64,000 nt of DNA from Enterovibrio coralii (GTDB taxonomy: Bacteria; Pseudomonadota; Gammaproteobacteria; Enterobacterales; Vibrionaceae), in assembly GCF_001559595.1 (NCBI RefSeq), contig NZ_LNTY01000025.1:1-64000 (forward strand), given 5' to 3'. Below the pieces are notes generated by a model that worked only from the letters and a program-made list of their open reading frames with translations, ran no database searches and was not told the DNA's origin. Shown piece after piece: positions 45,773-55,271 of the stretch. A program made the position numbers and the translations under genes. Each line of letters starts with the position of its first letter. Position 1 is the stretch's first letter.

Positions 45773-47074
45773 TTATTCCATTAACTCCGGAAGCCAAAGT
45801 GCTGTGTCAGGCAGTCCCACCAACAGCAGCAACAGAGTCGCTAACGCGACAATAAAGGGCACGCATCCAATGATGACATCCCCGATTGAAACCTCGTCTT
45901 TAGCGAGGTTTTGAATCACAAAAAGGTTGAGCCCAACAGGCGGGGTCAGCACCGCAATTTCCATGGTGATGGTGTACACAACGCCAAACCAGATCAGGTC
46001 GAAACCCGCCGCTGAGACCAAGGGATAGAGCGTCGGTAGCGTGATAAAGGTCATCGAAACTGGCTCTAAGAACATGCCCAGCACAATGTAAAACACCACG
46101 ATCATCGCGAGCACCGCATACGGCGAAAGCTGCATGTCGACGAAAAGTTGGGTGAACTGTTGCGGGATCTGGTGATACGTCATCACAAACCCGAACAACA
46201 CACCGGAAGAGAGCAACAAGCCAAGGTAGCCCATGGTCTGCATGGTGGATTTCAAAGCCTCAAGCAAACCTTGCCAGCGCAGTCCGCCAAAGAAGTACGC
46301 AAGAATGAGGGTAAAGACGGCAGAGACCCCCGCCGCTTCTGTAGGTGTGGCGATCCCCGCATAGATAGAAATCGTGATAACCAGACCGATGATGATCACG
46401 GGCAACAGGGCCGACAATGCCACCAGCCAAGGGATCGGGTTGATACTTTCCTGACCCGGAATATCTTGCGGTTTTACCTTGCCCCACACCGCGACAATGA
46501 TGAAAAACATGGTGACAAGAATCAGCCCTGGCACCACACCTGCGATAAACAGCGCACCAATAGATTGGTCAGTCACAATGCCGTAGAAAAGCAGGATCAG
46601 ACTCGGTGGCAGAAGAACACTCAAGGTGCCACCTGCGGCCAATACACCGCTGGATAGACGCTTGCCATAGCCAAGCTTGAGCATTTCGGGCAGTGCCACA
46701 CCACCTATGGTTAGTGCACCCACCATGCTGGAGCCACACACCGCACCAAATCCCGCACAGGCACCGATACTGCCGTACGCCGCCGCACCTCGCACAGGCA
46801 ATTTGCTGTGCATAAACCAATAAAGATTTGGGCCTATCGATGAACGTCCAATCAGCTCACCCAGAAACACGAACAAAGGCACAGCGAGTAGGATGTAATC
46901 AAACCACACGCCCCAGAGTTTCAACTCAACAGTGACCAATGACGATTTGAGGCTGAGGATGTCCAACAAAAAGGGGATTGATGCAGCAGCCAGCGCAAAA
47001 GGGATCGGCAACCCGATGATGATAAACCCCATGAGCAAGCCGAGCATACCCAGTCCAACAACGTACCATTCCAT
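45773..47074 (-). CDS. dctM: TRAP transporter large membrane subunit (DctM)
   Basis: 433-residue protein with about 12 hydrophobic helices, the cation-coupled transport subunit of a tripartite ATP-independent periplasmic transporter. Recognisable are GSSMVGALTIGGVALPEMLKLGYGKRLSSGVLAAGGTLSVLLPPSLILLFYG (about residues 115-165), GIATPTEAAGVSAVF (about 240), and LTPPVGLNLFVI (about 380). These are the standard DctM/SiaM hairpins. It follows dctQ after 40 bases and precedes the hydrolase gene. The solute is set by the DctP protein; see the lyase gene for the likely type. Confidence 0.92.
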   Translation of the reverse strand: MEWYVVGLGMLGLLMGFIIIGLPIPFALAAASIPFLLDILSLKSSLVTVELKLWGVWFDYILLAVPLFVFLGELIGRSSIGPNLYWFMHSKLPVRGAAAYGSIGACAGFGAVCGSSMVGALTIGGVALPEMLKLGYGKRLSSGVLAAGGTLSVLLPPSLILLFYGIVTDQSIGALFIAGVVPGLILVTMFFIIVAVWGKVKPQDIPGQESINPIPWLVALSALLPVIIIGLVITISIYAGIATPTEAAGVSAVFTLILAYFFGGLRWQGLLEALKSTMQTMGYLGLLLSSGVLFGFVMTYHQIPQQFTQLFVDMQLSPYAVLAMIVVFYIVLGMFLEPVSMTFITLPTLYPLVSAAGFDLIWFGVVYTITMEIAVLTPPVGLNLFVIQNLAKDEVSIGDVIIGCVPFIVALATLLLLLVGLPDTALWLPELME

Positions 47075-47114
47075 AACGCGTCCCTATGTTTTTCCGTGTT
47101 AGTGCGTGCTTTGG

Positions 47115-47636
47115 TTATTGTGTATCTTCGTTATCCGCCACGTTCCTTTGCGACGGTTGTGCTTCTCGGCCAGCGAACAACAAAAAGAGTGCACTCAGAC
47201 AAAAAGCAAGCAACGAAATCACCACGGGGATCCAAAAGTAGAAGCGAGGCCAGAGCAGAATCTCCGAGGCAGCACCTGAATCCATCGACTTCAACATTGC
47301 TTTCGTCGCTGCTGCGAAGAAAAAGCCGCCCACCATCAGCATCACCGAGACGTTGAGTTTATCGACCCAACTCTGAATGGAAGGCGGAAGCCTGTCTCTC
47401 ACCAGCCCCACTTTCGGATAGGCGTCGTTCAATAGCGCGTAGGACACACCTAGAAATGCCACGGGTACAAGGAGCAAGGCCGTTGCCTCTGTCACCATGC
47501 CATCAGGCGAGTCCAATAAATAACGCACACCGACGCCGTAAGTGATCCAAAACGCCTGAACCACCACGATGGCAGCACCGCAGTAAAGCAACGCCAACGA
47601 CAATTGATTTAGCCGCTTCAGTAGGAGTGATTTCAT
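47115..47636 (-). CDS. dctQ: TRAP transporter small membrane subunit (DctQ)
   Basis: 173 residues with four membrane helices (about 14-35, 48-68, 93-115 and 135-158). VGVRYLLDSPDGMVTEATALLLVPVAFLGVSYALLNDAYPKVGLV has the pattern of the DctQ helix 2-3 region. It binds DctM and is needed for assembly. It starts 16 bases after the dctP stop. Confidence 0.88.
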   Translation of the reverse strand: MKSLLLKRLNQLSLALLYCGAAIVVVQAFWITYGVGVRYLLDSPDGMVTEATALLLVPVAFLGVSYALLNDAYPKVGLVRDRLPPSIQSWVDKLNVSVMLMVGGFFFAAATKAMLKSMDSGAASEILLWPRFYFWIPVVISLLAFCLSALFLLFAGREAQPSQRNVADNEDTQ

Positions 47637-47652
47637 ACGGCGCGCCCCTTAT

Positions 47653-48657
47653 TTAGTCCGTGTGAGACGCGAACAAAGTGCGAATTTTGTCGGCCAGCGG
47701 CACCCCACATGCGCCATTCACTTCTGGCGTCCATTTGGCTTGAATGCCTTCCAGTAGTGCTTCAGTGCGATCTTCAGACATAGACACCGCCGAACCGCCG
47801 TTTGCCATCACAGCATTACCAACTCGCTCGTCCACCCACGTCTCATAACGCGGTTTCAACCAAGCCTCGGCTTCCACAGCAGCTTCCTTCAATGCTTTTT
47901 GGTTTGCTGGGCTGAGGTCATCAAACTTGTCTTTGTTCATCATGTAGATGATGTTCCCGTAGAACATGTTGGCGTTCACCATGTAAGGCATGACTGACCA
48001 CAATTTCCAAGAGCTGTACGTCGCCACGCCCATGTTGATGCCATCCACCACGCCTCGCTCGGCTGATTGAAACACCTCTTTCGGAGCCACAAACACAGGC
48101 TTACCGCCCCAGGTTTCAATCATCATGCTCACTAGCGGACCAATCGAGCGCACGAGCTTGCCATCGAGCTTACCGATGTCCGAGACAGGTTCTTCAAACC
48201 ACCACTCTTGGTCATAGGAATAGTTGGAGTTAATCAGCGGAATAAGATCCGCTTTCCCGGCTTCCGCTTCAATCAAGGCGGCGTAGTCGCTGTCTAGCTC
48301 GATTTGTTTCTCTAGGTTTATCGCAACGGGATATAGAGAGGTCACGCGATAACAAGGCAGACGCTTGTCTGCTGGGATCCAACTGATGTCTGACACACCG
48401 CCTTGAACTGCATCAACACCTTCACTCCAACCATGCAATGTCGCAGACGGGAAGATTTGCACCTTGAGATCGCCGTTACTTTTTGCCGCCGCCAGCTCAG
48501 CGAATTTTTGGAAACCCTGATAACGGATATCGGACTCGTTGACATACGTTGATAGGCGAATAGTTTCAGCCGCTTGCGCAGCCAAAGGCAACGCGCCAGC
48601 AATGGCGAGCGTGAGAGTGCTTTTTAAAAAAGAACGGACGTAGCGTTGGCACTGCAT
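47653..48657 (-). CDS. dctP: TRAP transporter solute-binding protein (DctP)
   Basis: About 334 residues from the ATG at 48657 with GGGAGA ahead; a longer start at 48741 lacks a binding site. Sec signal peptide ending in AQAAE (about residue 30). Mature text ETIRLSTYVNESDIRYQGFQKFAELAAAKSNGDLKVQIFPSATLHG is typical DctP-family. The substrate arginine-bearing strand is KLVRSIGPLVSMMIETWGGKPV (about residue 165), where the Arg usually contacts a carboxylate of the ligand, and VVDGINMG follows. The ligand is therefore expected to be an organic acid. First gene of the operon; divergent from a LysR gene. Confidence 0.9.
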   Translation of the reverse strand: MQCQRYVRSFLKSTLTLAIAGALPLAAQAAETIRLSTYVNESDIRYQGFQKFAELAAAKSNGDLKVQIFPSATLHGWSEGVDAVQGGVSDISWIPADKRLPCYRVTSLYPVAINLEKQIELDSDYAALIEAEAGKADLIPLINSNYSYDQEWWFEEPVSDIGKLDGKLVRSIGPLVSMMIETWGGKPVFVAPKEVFQSAERGVVDGINMGVATYSSWKLWSVMPYMVNANMFYGNIIYMMNKDKFDDLSPANQKALKEAAVEAEAWLKPRYETWVDERVGNAVMANGGSAVSMSEDRTEALLEGIQAKWTPEVNGACGVPLADKIRTLFASHTD

Positions 48658-49026
48658 AGGACATCTCCCTTGTCTTTGTTCGCTATGAATCGGTTCCGTC
48701 ACCTCGGGCATCCAAGGTTTCAAAATGACTCCATTAAGCATGGTGACAAGCCAAAGATTTGCGTAATGCCGAATTGGTTGGGTGGTATTCCAATTTTTTT
48801 GGTGTCTGAAATACCATTTAAAATCTGAGAGTTAATGGAAGGCTAGGTAACCCTAAGACGAAAAAAGGGATTTATGACGCATCGCCCTCCATCTTGGTTG
48901 AGTGGTCTATTTTCTTATCTTTAAGTCTTTCACTTTGGGTGGCTCTGATACTGTTAAAACCACGACTCGAAGGATCGACGAAGAGCACTAGGTCTGTGTA
49001 TACAGTAGTAAGACCTGGAGGATGTA
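48658..49026. other. Divergent dctP / lysR promoter region
   Basis: 369 bases with no supported gene. It contains an inverted repeat TGGTATT (48783-48789) and AATACCA (48810-48816) that may be the LysR operator, and the start-deciding sites of both flanking genes. Confidence 0.5.
48783..48816. promoter_or_regulatory. Inverted repeat, candidate LysR operator
   Basis: TGGTATT-N20-AATACCA, 126 bases before dctP and 211 before lysR. The arms are longer apart than the usual T-N11-A core, so the assignment is tentative. Confidence 0.35.
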
Positions 49027-49935
49027 TTGGACTTTAAATTATTGGAAGACTTTGTCTGCCTCGCCCATTCGAGCAGCTTTACGTCTGCGGCTAAAGAGCG
49101 CTTTGTCACTCAGCCCGCGTTCAGTCGACGTATCAAAGCACTTGAACAATGGGTTGGGGCGGATTTGGTCAATCGCGACTCACCACAACTTGAATTGACC
49201 GAGCAAGGACGCGCCTTTGTGGTAGAAGCAGAAGAAATTCTCAACAAGCTCTATCAAGCCAGAGAATCTGCGCGAGCCTTGAAAAAAATCACCACCAACG
49301 AAATCTCCGTCGCCGCGCAAAACTCCATAGTTCAAACCGTATTTATGGCTTGGATGGAGCAGATTGAGAAATCCGTCGGCCCTATCTACGTCAGGCTCTC
49401 TTCCGACCGTCTCGCTGACTGCATTGAAATGTTTCGAAACGGCACCGTGGATTATCTCCTTTGCTACACCCACAAAGACGTTGGATTAGGCATAGATGAT
49501 GCGCGTTTTCAAAGCACCGTCATTGGCGAAGAAACGCTGGTGCCAGTGACACTTCGCTCAGACGACAAGCCCAAACATGCCTTGCCCGGCACTTCAACAC
49601 AACCTATCCCTTTGGTCGCGTATACTCATCAGTCCTTGTTCGGGAAAGCCCTCGACCAGTTGCTTGAAAACGCGGATTGCTACCTCACCCGCCGCTACGA
49701 AAACCCTTTTGCGCACACACTCAAATCCATGGTGTTGGGCGGTTATGGGTTGGCTTGGTTACCACACTCATTTGTGAAAGATGAATTGATGCGAGGGGAA
49801 TTGTGTTTAGCTGGTGATGAAAGATGGCACATCCCCTTCCAAGTCAGATTACTTTATCGGACACCGGAAGGAGAGTTAGATCGCGCCATCTTTGATGTGT
49901 CAGAGAAGATGTCAGCCGCTTTAAACAACAATTGA
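49027..49935 (+). CDS. LysR-family regulator, probable regulator of the TRAP-lyase operon
   Basis: 302 residues, TTG start with GGAGG five bases ahead. The N-terminal winged helix is standard: LEDFVCLAHSSSFTSAAKERFVTQPAFSRRIKALEQWVGADLVNRD (residues 4-50), with the recognition helix around TQPAFSRRIKALE. The C-terminal half is the two-lobed effector-binding domain. It is transcribed away from dctP across a 369-base region, the usual arrangement for a LysR protein controlling its neighbour. The effector is probably the transported compound or its product. Confidence 0.9.
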   Translation: MDFKLLEDFVCLAHSSSFTSAAKERFVTQPAFSRRIKALEQWVGADLVNRDSPQLELTEQGRAFVVEAEEILNKLYQARESARALKKITTNEISVAAQNSIVQTVFMAWMEQIEKSVGPIYVRLSSDRLADCIEMFRNGTVDYLLCYTHKDVGLGIDDARFQSTVIGEETLVPVTLRSDDKPKHALPGTSTQPIPLVAYTHQSLFGKALDQLLENADCYLTRRYENPFAHTLKSMVLGGYGLAWLPHSFVKDELMRGELCLAGDERWHIPFQVRLLYRTPEGELDRAIFDVSEKMSAALNNN

Positions 49936-49959
49936 CGCAGCGACTGACACAGAGAAACG

Positions 49960-51098
49960 TTACTGGCGTCTTTCCAGCAAAACCATCACTTCAGCGTGAT
50001 CGGTATGTGGGAACATGTCGAACCATTGCAGACGCTTGACGTCGTAGCTTACCAGTCCATCAATGTCTGCTTTTAGCGTGTCTGGATTGCAGCTTGAATA
50101 CACAATGTGCTGAGGGGCAAGTTCTTCAAGTTGCGCAACCAACTCTTTACCCAACCCACGGCGCGGCGGGTTCACCAACACCAACTCTGGTGCTGTATCC
50201 TGCATTTCCGAAAACTTGGTAGAATCCAACGCATCAAAGCTGAGGTTTTCAATCCCCATTTCTTTGGCTGAGCGTTTCGCGCTTGCAATCGCCTCAGGCT
50301 CGATTTCAATGCCTGTCACGGCGTCAGTGACTGACGCACAGTGCAACGCAAAACCGCCCACACCACAAAACAGATCCCACATACGCGAAGGCGCGATCTC
50401 TTTTACCCATTCACGTGCGGTTGCATACAGGGCTGCTGCCACTTTCGGGTTGGTCTGGAAAAAGCTCTTCGGACGCACGACCAAAGGCACATCGTTGAAT
50501 CGCTCGACCAAGTGTTGTTCTCAGTCAAAAAGATTTCTTCGTCCCCTTCAAGGCGCGCCATGTGTACAGGTTGAAGATTCACAGACACCACTTTGACTTT
50601 CGGGAACGCGGCTTGAAGACGAGCAAGATTAGCTTCAACACGTGGCATGGCATCTGTGCTGCGCATAACAAAGCGCAGCATAAACTCACCAGAGTGATCG
50701 GCGCGCGTAAGCAGGATGAACTTCAGCTCACCTTTCTTTTTCACTTTGTTGTACGGCGGGATACCAGAGGTACGAATCCAGTCTTGCAGGTAATCCAGCA
50801 GGTCTTTCATGTCACCTGTATACAAAGGGCAATGCGTCAGGCTGACCAGTTCCACATGCTCGCCATGTTTCACATCCGCACCCAGCACTGGCTGATGTGC
50901 AGCACCGAGCACCACCATCTTGGCTTTGTTTCGACAGCCCGATTCTTCGCTTAATACCGGCGACAACCACTGCTCAGGCAGACGGTTTTCAAACAGGGAT
51001 TTCAGCGCATTGTCTTTGTCCGCGACTTGTTGGGTATAAGGTGTCCCCATCAGTTCGCAGGAGCGACACTTGTGCTGTTCGAAGAATTTGCAATGCAT
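49960..51098 (-). CDS. rlmC: 23S rRNA (uracil-747) methyltransferase RlmC (frame break)
   Basis: About 380 residues. N-terminal [16 protein letters not shown] holds the 4Fe-4S cysteines (with a further Cys in [10 protein letters not shown]), then a central domain, then the SAM domain [15 protein letters not shown], the [14 protein letters not shown] motif and the catalytic loop [13 protein letters not shown] with nucleophile Cys. These match RlmC (RumB), which makes m5U747 in 23S rRNA. The frame breaks near 50516; one more C (GAG AAC CAA CAC) restores [28 protein letters not shown] core rRNA enzyme would not be expected broken, so a sequence error is likely. Confidence 0.9.
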
Positions 51099-51317
51099 AC
51101 AGAGCTCTACTGCCAGAGAAAAAACGCAAGTCTATGCATCTGAACAGAAATGACCATTCGCATTATTGCTCGTTACCATCAAATACATTCATGATAGGAA
51201 AGTCGTTGGAATTTGGCCGAAGCAAGAGTGGGAAGAAGGGTATTTTCCTTGAGTTGTGCCTAGCAGTTCGGGAATACTGACCAACAGAAAAATATGAATG
51301 GATTGAGTACGCTACCG

Positions 51318-52216
51318 ATGAAAATAGACCTCACAAAACTGGTGACCGAAAGCCGAAACCCAGCAAGTGCAGAAATCGATACCTTATCAACGCTTGAGAT
51401 GCTGACTGTCATCAATGAGGAAGATAAAAAAGTCGCCGTCGCTGTTGAAGCAGAATTGCCAAACATTGCCCTTGCTGTCGATGCGATTACTCACGCGTTT
51501 GCAGAAGGTGGACGCCTGATTTACATGGGTGCCGGCACATCAGGTCGACTGGGGATTTTGGATGCCAGTGAATGCCCGCCAACCTACGGCACAAACCCCA
51601 ACTTAGTGGTTGGGCTGATTGCTGGCGGCCACCAAGCCATTTTAAAAGCGGTCGAAAACGCAGAAGACAATGTAGAACTCGGCAAGCAAGATCTCATCGA
51701 CCTCAACCTGACCCAAAAGGATGTTGTCGTCGGCATCGCAGCAAGCGGCCGCACACCCTATGTGCTGGGCGGCATGCGTTACGCGAAGTCCGTTGGCGCG
51801 ACTGTCGCGGCGATTGCGTGTAATCACAATGTGCCATGGTTGATGAAGCGGACATTGCCATTACACCTGTCGTCGGGCCGGAAGTGGTCACGGGCTCTTC
51901 ACGCATGAAAGCCGGTACCGCACAAAAGCTGGTGCTGAATATGCTGACCTCTGGCGCGATGATCCGTAGCGGTAAAGTGTTCGGCAATCTGATGGTCGAC
52001 GTGGAAGCCACCAACGCCAAATTGATCCAACGTCAGACAAACATTGTTGTAGAAGCAACGGGCGTGTCGCCTGAAGAAGCTAACAACGCACTTGATGCCT
52101 GCGGTAGACACTGCAAAACCGCCATCTTAATGTTGCTGGCCGACCTGTCAGCAGATCAAGCCAACGCTCGCTTGGTAGAAAATAACGGCTTTATCCGACA
52201 AGCACTCAAAGCCTAA
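51318..52216 (+). CDS. murQ: N-acetylmuramic acid 6-phosphate etherase MurQ (frame break)
   Basis: About 300 residues from the ATG at 51318. It splits the lactyl ether of MurNAc-6-P to give GlcNAc-6-P and D-lactate in cell-wall recycling. SIS-domain features are [26 protein letters not shown] (about residues 57-82, catalytic Glu in ECPP), [14 protein letters not shown] (about 137-150) and [21 protein letters not shown] after the break. The frame breaks near 51835; one extra A (CCA ATG GTT GAT) restores [18 protein letters not shown]. Alone, not in an operon with murP. An inverted repeat follows the stop. Confidence 0.92.
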
Positions 52217-52232
52217 TCCTCCTGAACTCCAT

Positions 52233-52269
52233 CCACAGATAACGTTTCGTCCAACAAGGTTATCTGTGG
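52233..52269 (+). terminator. Inverted repeat after murQ, possible terminator
   Basis: CCACAGATAAC-N15-GTTATCTGTGG, 17 bases after the murQ stop. It has no T-run, and part of the right arm (ATCTGTGGA) is repeated at 52276. It may act as an mRNA end stabiliser rather than a terminator. Confidence 0.5.
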
Positions 52270-52303
52270 AGCTCTATCTGTGGAACTCGCAAACACAGCC
52301 ATA

Positions 52304-52320
52304 AGCACCATTACAGTGCA
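52304..52320. promoter_or_regulatory. NtrC-like box 1
   Basis: AGCACC-ATTAC-AGTGCA, against the NtrC consensus TGCACC-N5-GGTGCA. Confidence 0.5.
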
Positions 52321-52336
52321 TCGTGCGCTAAGCAAA

Positions 52337-52353
52337 TGCACCATTATGGGACA
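52337..52353. promoter_or_regulatory. NtrC-like box 2
   Basis: TGCACC-ATTAT-GGGACA; left half perfect, right half partly matching. Confidence 0.5.
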
Positions 52354-52445
52354 GCGTACTGGATGCTACATCTCAAATTCGCACACAAAAATGGCATCCA
52401 CACCCTCTTAAAAATCATTTACACCACAACGCATTAGCCTATCCA

Positions 52446-52462
52446 TGCACCTTCTTGGTGTA
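52446..52462. promoter_or_regulatory. NtrC-like box 3
   Basis: TGCACC-TTCTT-GGTGTA; 11 of 12 consensus positions match. It lies 25 bases upstream of the sigma-54 element. Confidence 0.6.
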
Positions 52463-52486
52463 CCCCTGCACTTATTTAGGACATTC

Positions 52487-52501
52487 CGGCACACTTTGTG
52501 C
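52487..52501 (+). promoter_or_regulatory. Sigma-54 promoter of amt
   Basis: CGGCAC-ACTTT-GTGC keeps the invariant GG and GC with the exact -24/-12 spacing of TGGCAC-N5-TTGC. The start codon is 56 bases further on. With the NtrC boxes it indicates induction under nitrogen limitation. Confidence 0.65.
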
Positions 52502-52557
52502 TTAGTAGCCCTGCAGATAAAGGAATCATGTTCTCAAGGAAGTAGAGGAAACATAAC

Positions 52558-53766
52558 GTGGATAACATCAGTAGCGCGATTCAAACGCTATCCGAAAGTG
52601 CAAATACACTGTTTATTTTGATTGGTGCCATCATGGTATTGGCGATGCATGCAGGCTTCGCGTTTTTGGAAGTGGGCACCGTCAGGCATCGCAATCAGGT
52701 CAATGCACTGGCCAAGATCATGTCTGATTTCGGCTTCTCGGCAGTGGCCTATTTCTTCATTGGTTACTGGGTCGCCTATGACGTGACGTTTTTCAGTAGC
52801 GCAAGCGTCCTTTCAGAAGGCAGTGGGTATGAGCTGGTTAAATTCTTTTTCTTAATGACCTTTGCAGCCGCCATTCCAGCTATCATTTCCGGTGGTGTCG
52901 CCGAGCGCGCCAAGTTCACGCCTATGCTGGTCGCGGCAGCCGCCATCGTTGCATTTGTTTATCCATTCTTTGAAGGCCTTATTTGGAACAGCAACTATGG
53001 CTTCCAAGATTGGCTGAACAACACCTTTGGTGCGCCTTTCCATGACTTTGCAGGGTCGGTGGTTGTTCACGCCGTCGGCGGTTGGATTGCCCTAGCTGCA
53101 ATTCTCATTCTTGGCGTGCGTAACGGTCGTTACCGTGGTGGTCGCTTGGTAGCGTTTGCGCCTTCAAACATTCCTTTCCTTGCGCTTGGCGCATGGATCC
53201 TGACTGTCGGTTGGTTTGGCTTTAACGTAATGTCAGCACAAACCATGGATGGCATCAGCGGCTTGGTTGCAGTAAACACCCTGATGGCCATGGTCGGCGG
53301 CATTATTACGTCTCTTATCGCGGGTAAAAATGACCCAGGCTTCTTACACAATGGTCCACTGGCTGGTCTGGTTGCAGTCTGCGCGGGTTCAGATTTGATG
53401 CACCCAATCGGTGCGCTGATCACAGGTGGCGCAGCCGGTGTCCTGTTTGTCTGGTTGTTCACCTTAATCCAAAACCGCTTCAAGATTGATGACGTATTGG
53501 GTGTCTGGCCGCTTCACGGTGTTTGTGGCATCTGGGGTGGTATTGCAGCCGGTATTTTCGGTGCAGAAGCCCATGGCGGCTTGGGCGGAGTTAGCCTGAT
53601 CTCGCAAATCATTGGTACTGTGGCAGGTGTGGTTGTTGCCTTTGTCGGTGGCTGGGTGGTTTACACTGCCGTTGATAAAGTCTCTGGTATTCGCCTTAGC
53701 GACGAAGACGAGTACCAAGGTGCTGACCTTGCCGTCCATAAGATTGGCGCAACATCAGACGACTAA
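52558..53766 (+). CDS. amtB: Ammonium transporter (Amt family)
   Basis: 402 residues, GTG start with GAGGAAA ahead. Eleven membrane helices. The Amt signature is present in FHDFAGSVVVHAVGGWIALAAILILG (about residues 161-185), which includes the pore histidine, and the second pore histidine lies in WPLHGVCGIWGG (about 315-326). GGVAERAKFTPM near residue 117 is also typical. It moves ammonium or ammonia into the cell. No glnK partner gene is adjacent and no signal peptide is apparent, so it may be a second Amt paralogue. Promoter elements ahead indicate NtrC/sigma-54 control. Confidence 0.92.
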   Translation: MDNISSAIQTLSESANTLFILIGAIMVLAMHAGFAFLEVGTVRHRNQVNALAKIMSDFGFSAVAYFFIGYWVAYDVTFFSSASVLSEGSGYELVKFFFLMTFAAAIPAIISGGVAERAKFTPMLVAAAAIVAFVYPFFEGLIWNSNYGFQDWLNNTFGAPFHDFAGSVVVHAVGGWIALAAILILGVRNGRYRGGRLVAFAPSNIPFLALGAWILTVGWFGFNVMSAQTMDGISGLVAVNTLMAMVGGIITSLIAGKNDPGFLHNGPLAGLVAVCAGSDLMHPIGALITGGAAGVLFVWLFTLIQNRFKIDDVLGVWPLHGVCGIWGGIAAGIFGAEAHGGLGGVSLISQIIGTVAGVVVAFVGGWVVYTAVDKVSGIRLSDEDEYQGADLAVHKIGATSDD

Positions 53767-53789
53767 GCATACGCGTTCCCCCAACGCAA

Positions 53790-53817
53790 AAGAGCCCGTT
53801 ATTGGGCTCTTTTTTAT
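53790..53817 (+). terminator. Terminator after amt
   Basis: AAGAGCCC-GTTATT-GGGCTCTT followed by T-run; 23 bases after the stop. Confidence 0.9.
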
Positions 53818-53835
53818 GTCTATAACCAAACAAGG

Positions 53836-54657
53836 CTACTTTTCAACAAAGTGTGATTGATAGTATTTCGGTGTCACGGCGAGTTTCTTTTTAAACTGAC
53901 GTTGAAAATGCGCCTGATCGGAAAAACCCAGTTGGAATGCCACATCAGCAATCCCTTTTCCAGCCTTTAGCAACACCTTAGCCCGCTTGATTTTTTCATC
54001 CATCAAATAGGCATTGGGCGGCAAACCAAATTGGCCCTTGAATGCCCGAAGCAGTTGATAGCGACTCATGCCCGCTTCACTGGCAAGATCTTCCAGCTGT
54101 TGTGTTTGTTGCATGTCATCCAACAGTTTTTCTTTTACCCTTCGCATCTCAGGTTGAGCATGATCGCGCGTTATCAATGTCATTACGTCACCCGCCATCA
54201 CCGTCTCGATAAACTCATACAAGAGCACTTCGGCTTCCAGTACATCACTCTCAGATTCAAGCGATTGAAAGAGTTGACGATATTTTCTTCTCACGTCTTC
54301 GCCGCGCTCTACATCATTCGGAAAGGGCAGGTAATCCAACGCTTCCGTCCCAAAAATGTCACCCTGAATGGTTCCCATCTTAAACGGGTCGACAAACAGC
54401 ATGCTGTAAGACCATCTTCCGGCATTCGGATTACACGAATGCACATCGTTAGGGTTGATGGTCACAACATCACCTTGCCCGATATGATGAACAGCGTCGC
54501 GGTTTTTATAGGTCGCGGTACCTTCTTGAATGATGCCAAACGAGAACTCATCATGGGAGTGCGCTTCGTAACAGGCACAACTTTGATGAGCAACTCGCAT
54601 CTCAATCCAAGGAAGCAAAGTGCTCTTTTTGAAATGTGCGGTTGGGTCCTTTTTCAT
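53836..54657 (-). CDS. AraC-family regulator
   Basis: 273 residues. The N-terminal 130 residues form a cupin-like sensor (HDEFSFGIIQEGTATYKNRDAVHHIGQGDVVTINPNDVHSCNP). The C-terminal pair of helix-turn-helix motifs is clear: LEDLASEAGMSRYQLLRAFKGQFGLPPNAYLMDEKIKRAKVLLKAGKGIADVAFQLGFSDQAHFQRQFKKKLAVTPKYYQ. This type commonly controls adjacent LysE-family exporters, and such an exporter is encoded 20-odd bases upstream on the same strand. Its ligand may be an amino acid or a related compound. Confidence 0.9.
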   Translation of the reverse strand: MKKDPTAHFKKSTLLPWIEMRVAHQSCACYEAHSHDEFSFGIIQEGTATYKNRDAVHHIGQGDVVTINPNDVHSCNPNAGRWSYSMLFVDPFKMGTIQGDIFGTEALDYLPFPNDVERGEDVRRKYRQLFQSLESESDVLEAEVLLYEFIETVMAGDVMTLITRDHAQPEMRRVKEKLLDDMQQTQQLEDLASEAGMSRYQLLRAFKGQFGLPPNAYLMDEKIKRAKVLLKAGKGIADVAFQLGFSDQAHFQRQFKKKLAVTPKYYQSHFVEK

Positions 54658-54679
54658 TGTGCCGCTCTCAAAGTTTTCC

Positions 54680-55271
54680 TTACCAAAGTGAAACCACCGA
54701 TACCCCTAATAAGATGGCCATACTCTGATTAAAATGGCGGTGGTAGCGCTGGTTTTCAAGAAACTTGGCCAATACCGTACCAATTACAGCCCAGACTCCG
54801 ACCCCAATCACGCAGATCACCAAAGACACGGACGTGAATAACAGCAACAACTGATTATAATCTCCCCCATTCGCGACAAACAAACTGATGCCTGACATCG
54901 CCACCAGCCAAGCTTTAGTTGATGAGTTGCGTCACCGCCCCAGTGAGACCGCTTCCTTTGGCACTTTTCTCAAGACGAATACCTTCAGAAGGCGACGTAA
55001 AGATTTTGTAGGCGAGATAGAGAATGTACGCGCTTCCCATCAGTTTCATCGAAAACGCCATGGTTGGAATGAATTCCATCAGAAGGTGCAGAGCCATACC
55101 ACTTGAGAACACGACAAAAGCGTAAGCAATAGAAGCACCGAGTACATGAGACATGGCAGAGCGCATCCCTGAATTCACCGCCGTGCTTGTCGCAAGAATA
55201 TTGACGGGTCCCGGCGTCACCGCGCCCACAAACGCAAACGTCGCCATTGCTAAAATAATACTGTTCATCAC
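54680..55271 (-). CDS. LysE/RhtB-family amino acid exporter (frame break)
   Basis: About 198 residues, six membrane helices. The family start FAFVGAVTPGPVNILATSTAVNSGMRSAMSHVLGAS is clear, and KLMGSAYILYLAYKIF is the usual third helix region. The frame breaks near 54916; two extra C in a CCC run give LINPKAWLVAMSG, where NPKA is the family motif, so a two-base loss is the simplest explanation. These proteins export amino acids or derivatives. It probably forms an operon with the AraC-type regulator downstream. Confidence 0.85.

Larger units (their letters stand above)
52217..52557. other. Regulatory region upstream of amt
   Basis: 341 bases between murQ and the ammonium transporter gene. No gene. 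It holds an 11-base inverted repeat (52233-52269) behind murQ, three NtrC-like boxes and a sigma-54 promoter, listed separately. Confidence 0.7.

Noticed and set aside
46148..46657. 169-codon plus-strand frame opposite dctM
   Set aside because: Low-complexity, Gln/His/Arg-rich text without features; dctM on the other strand explains it.
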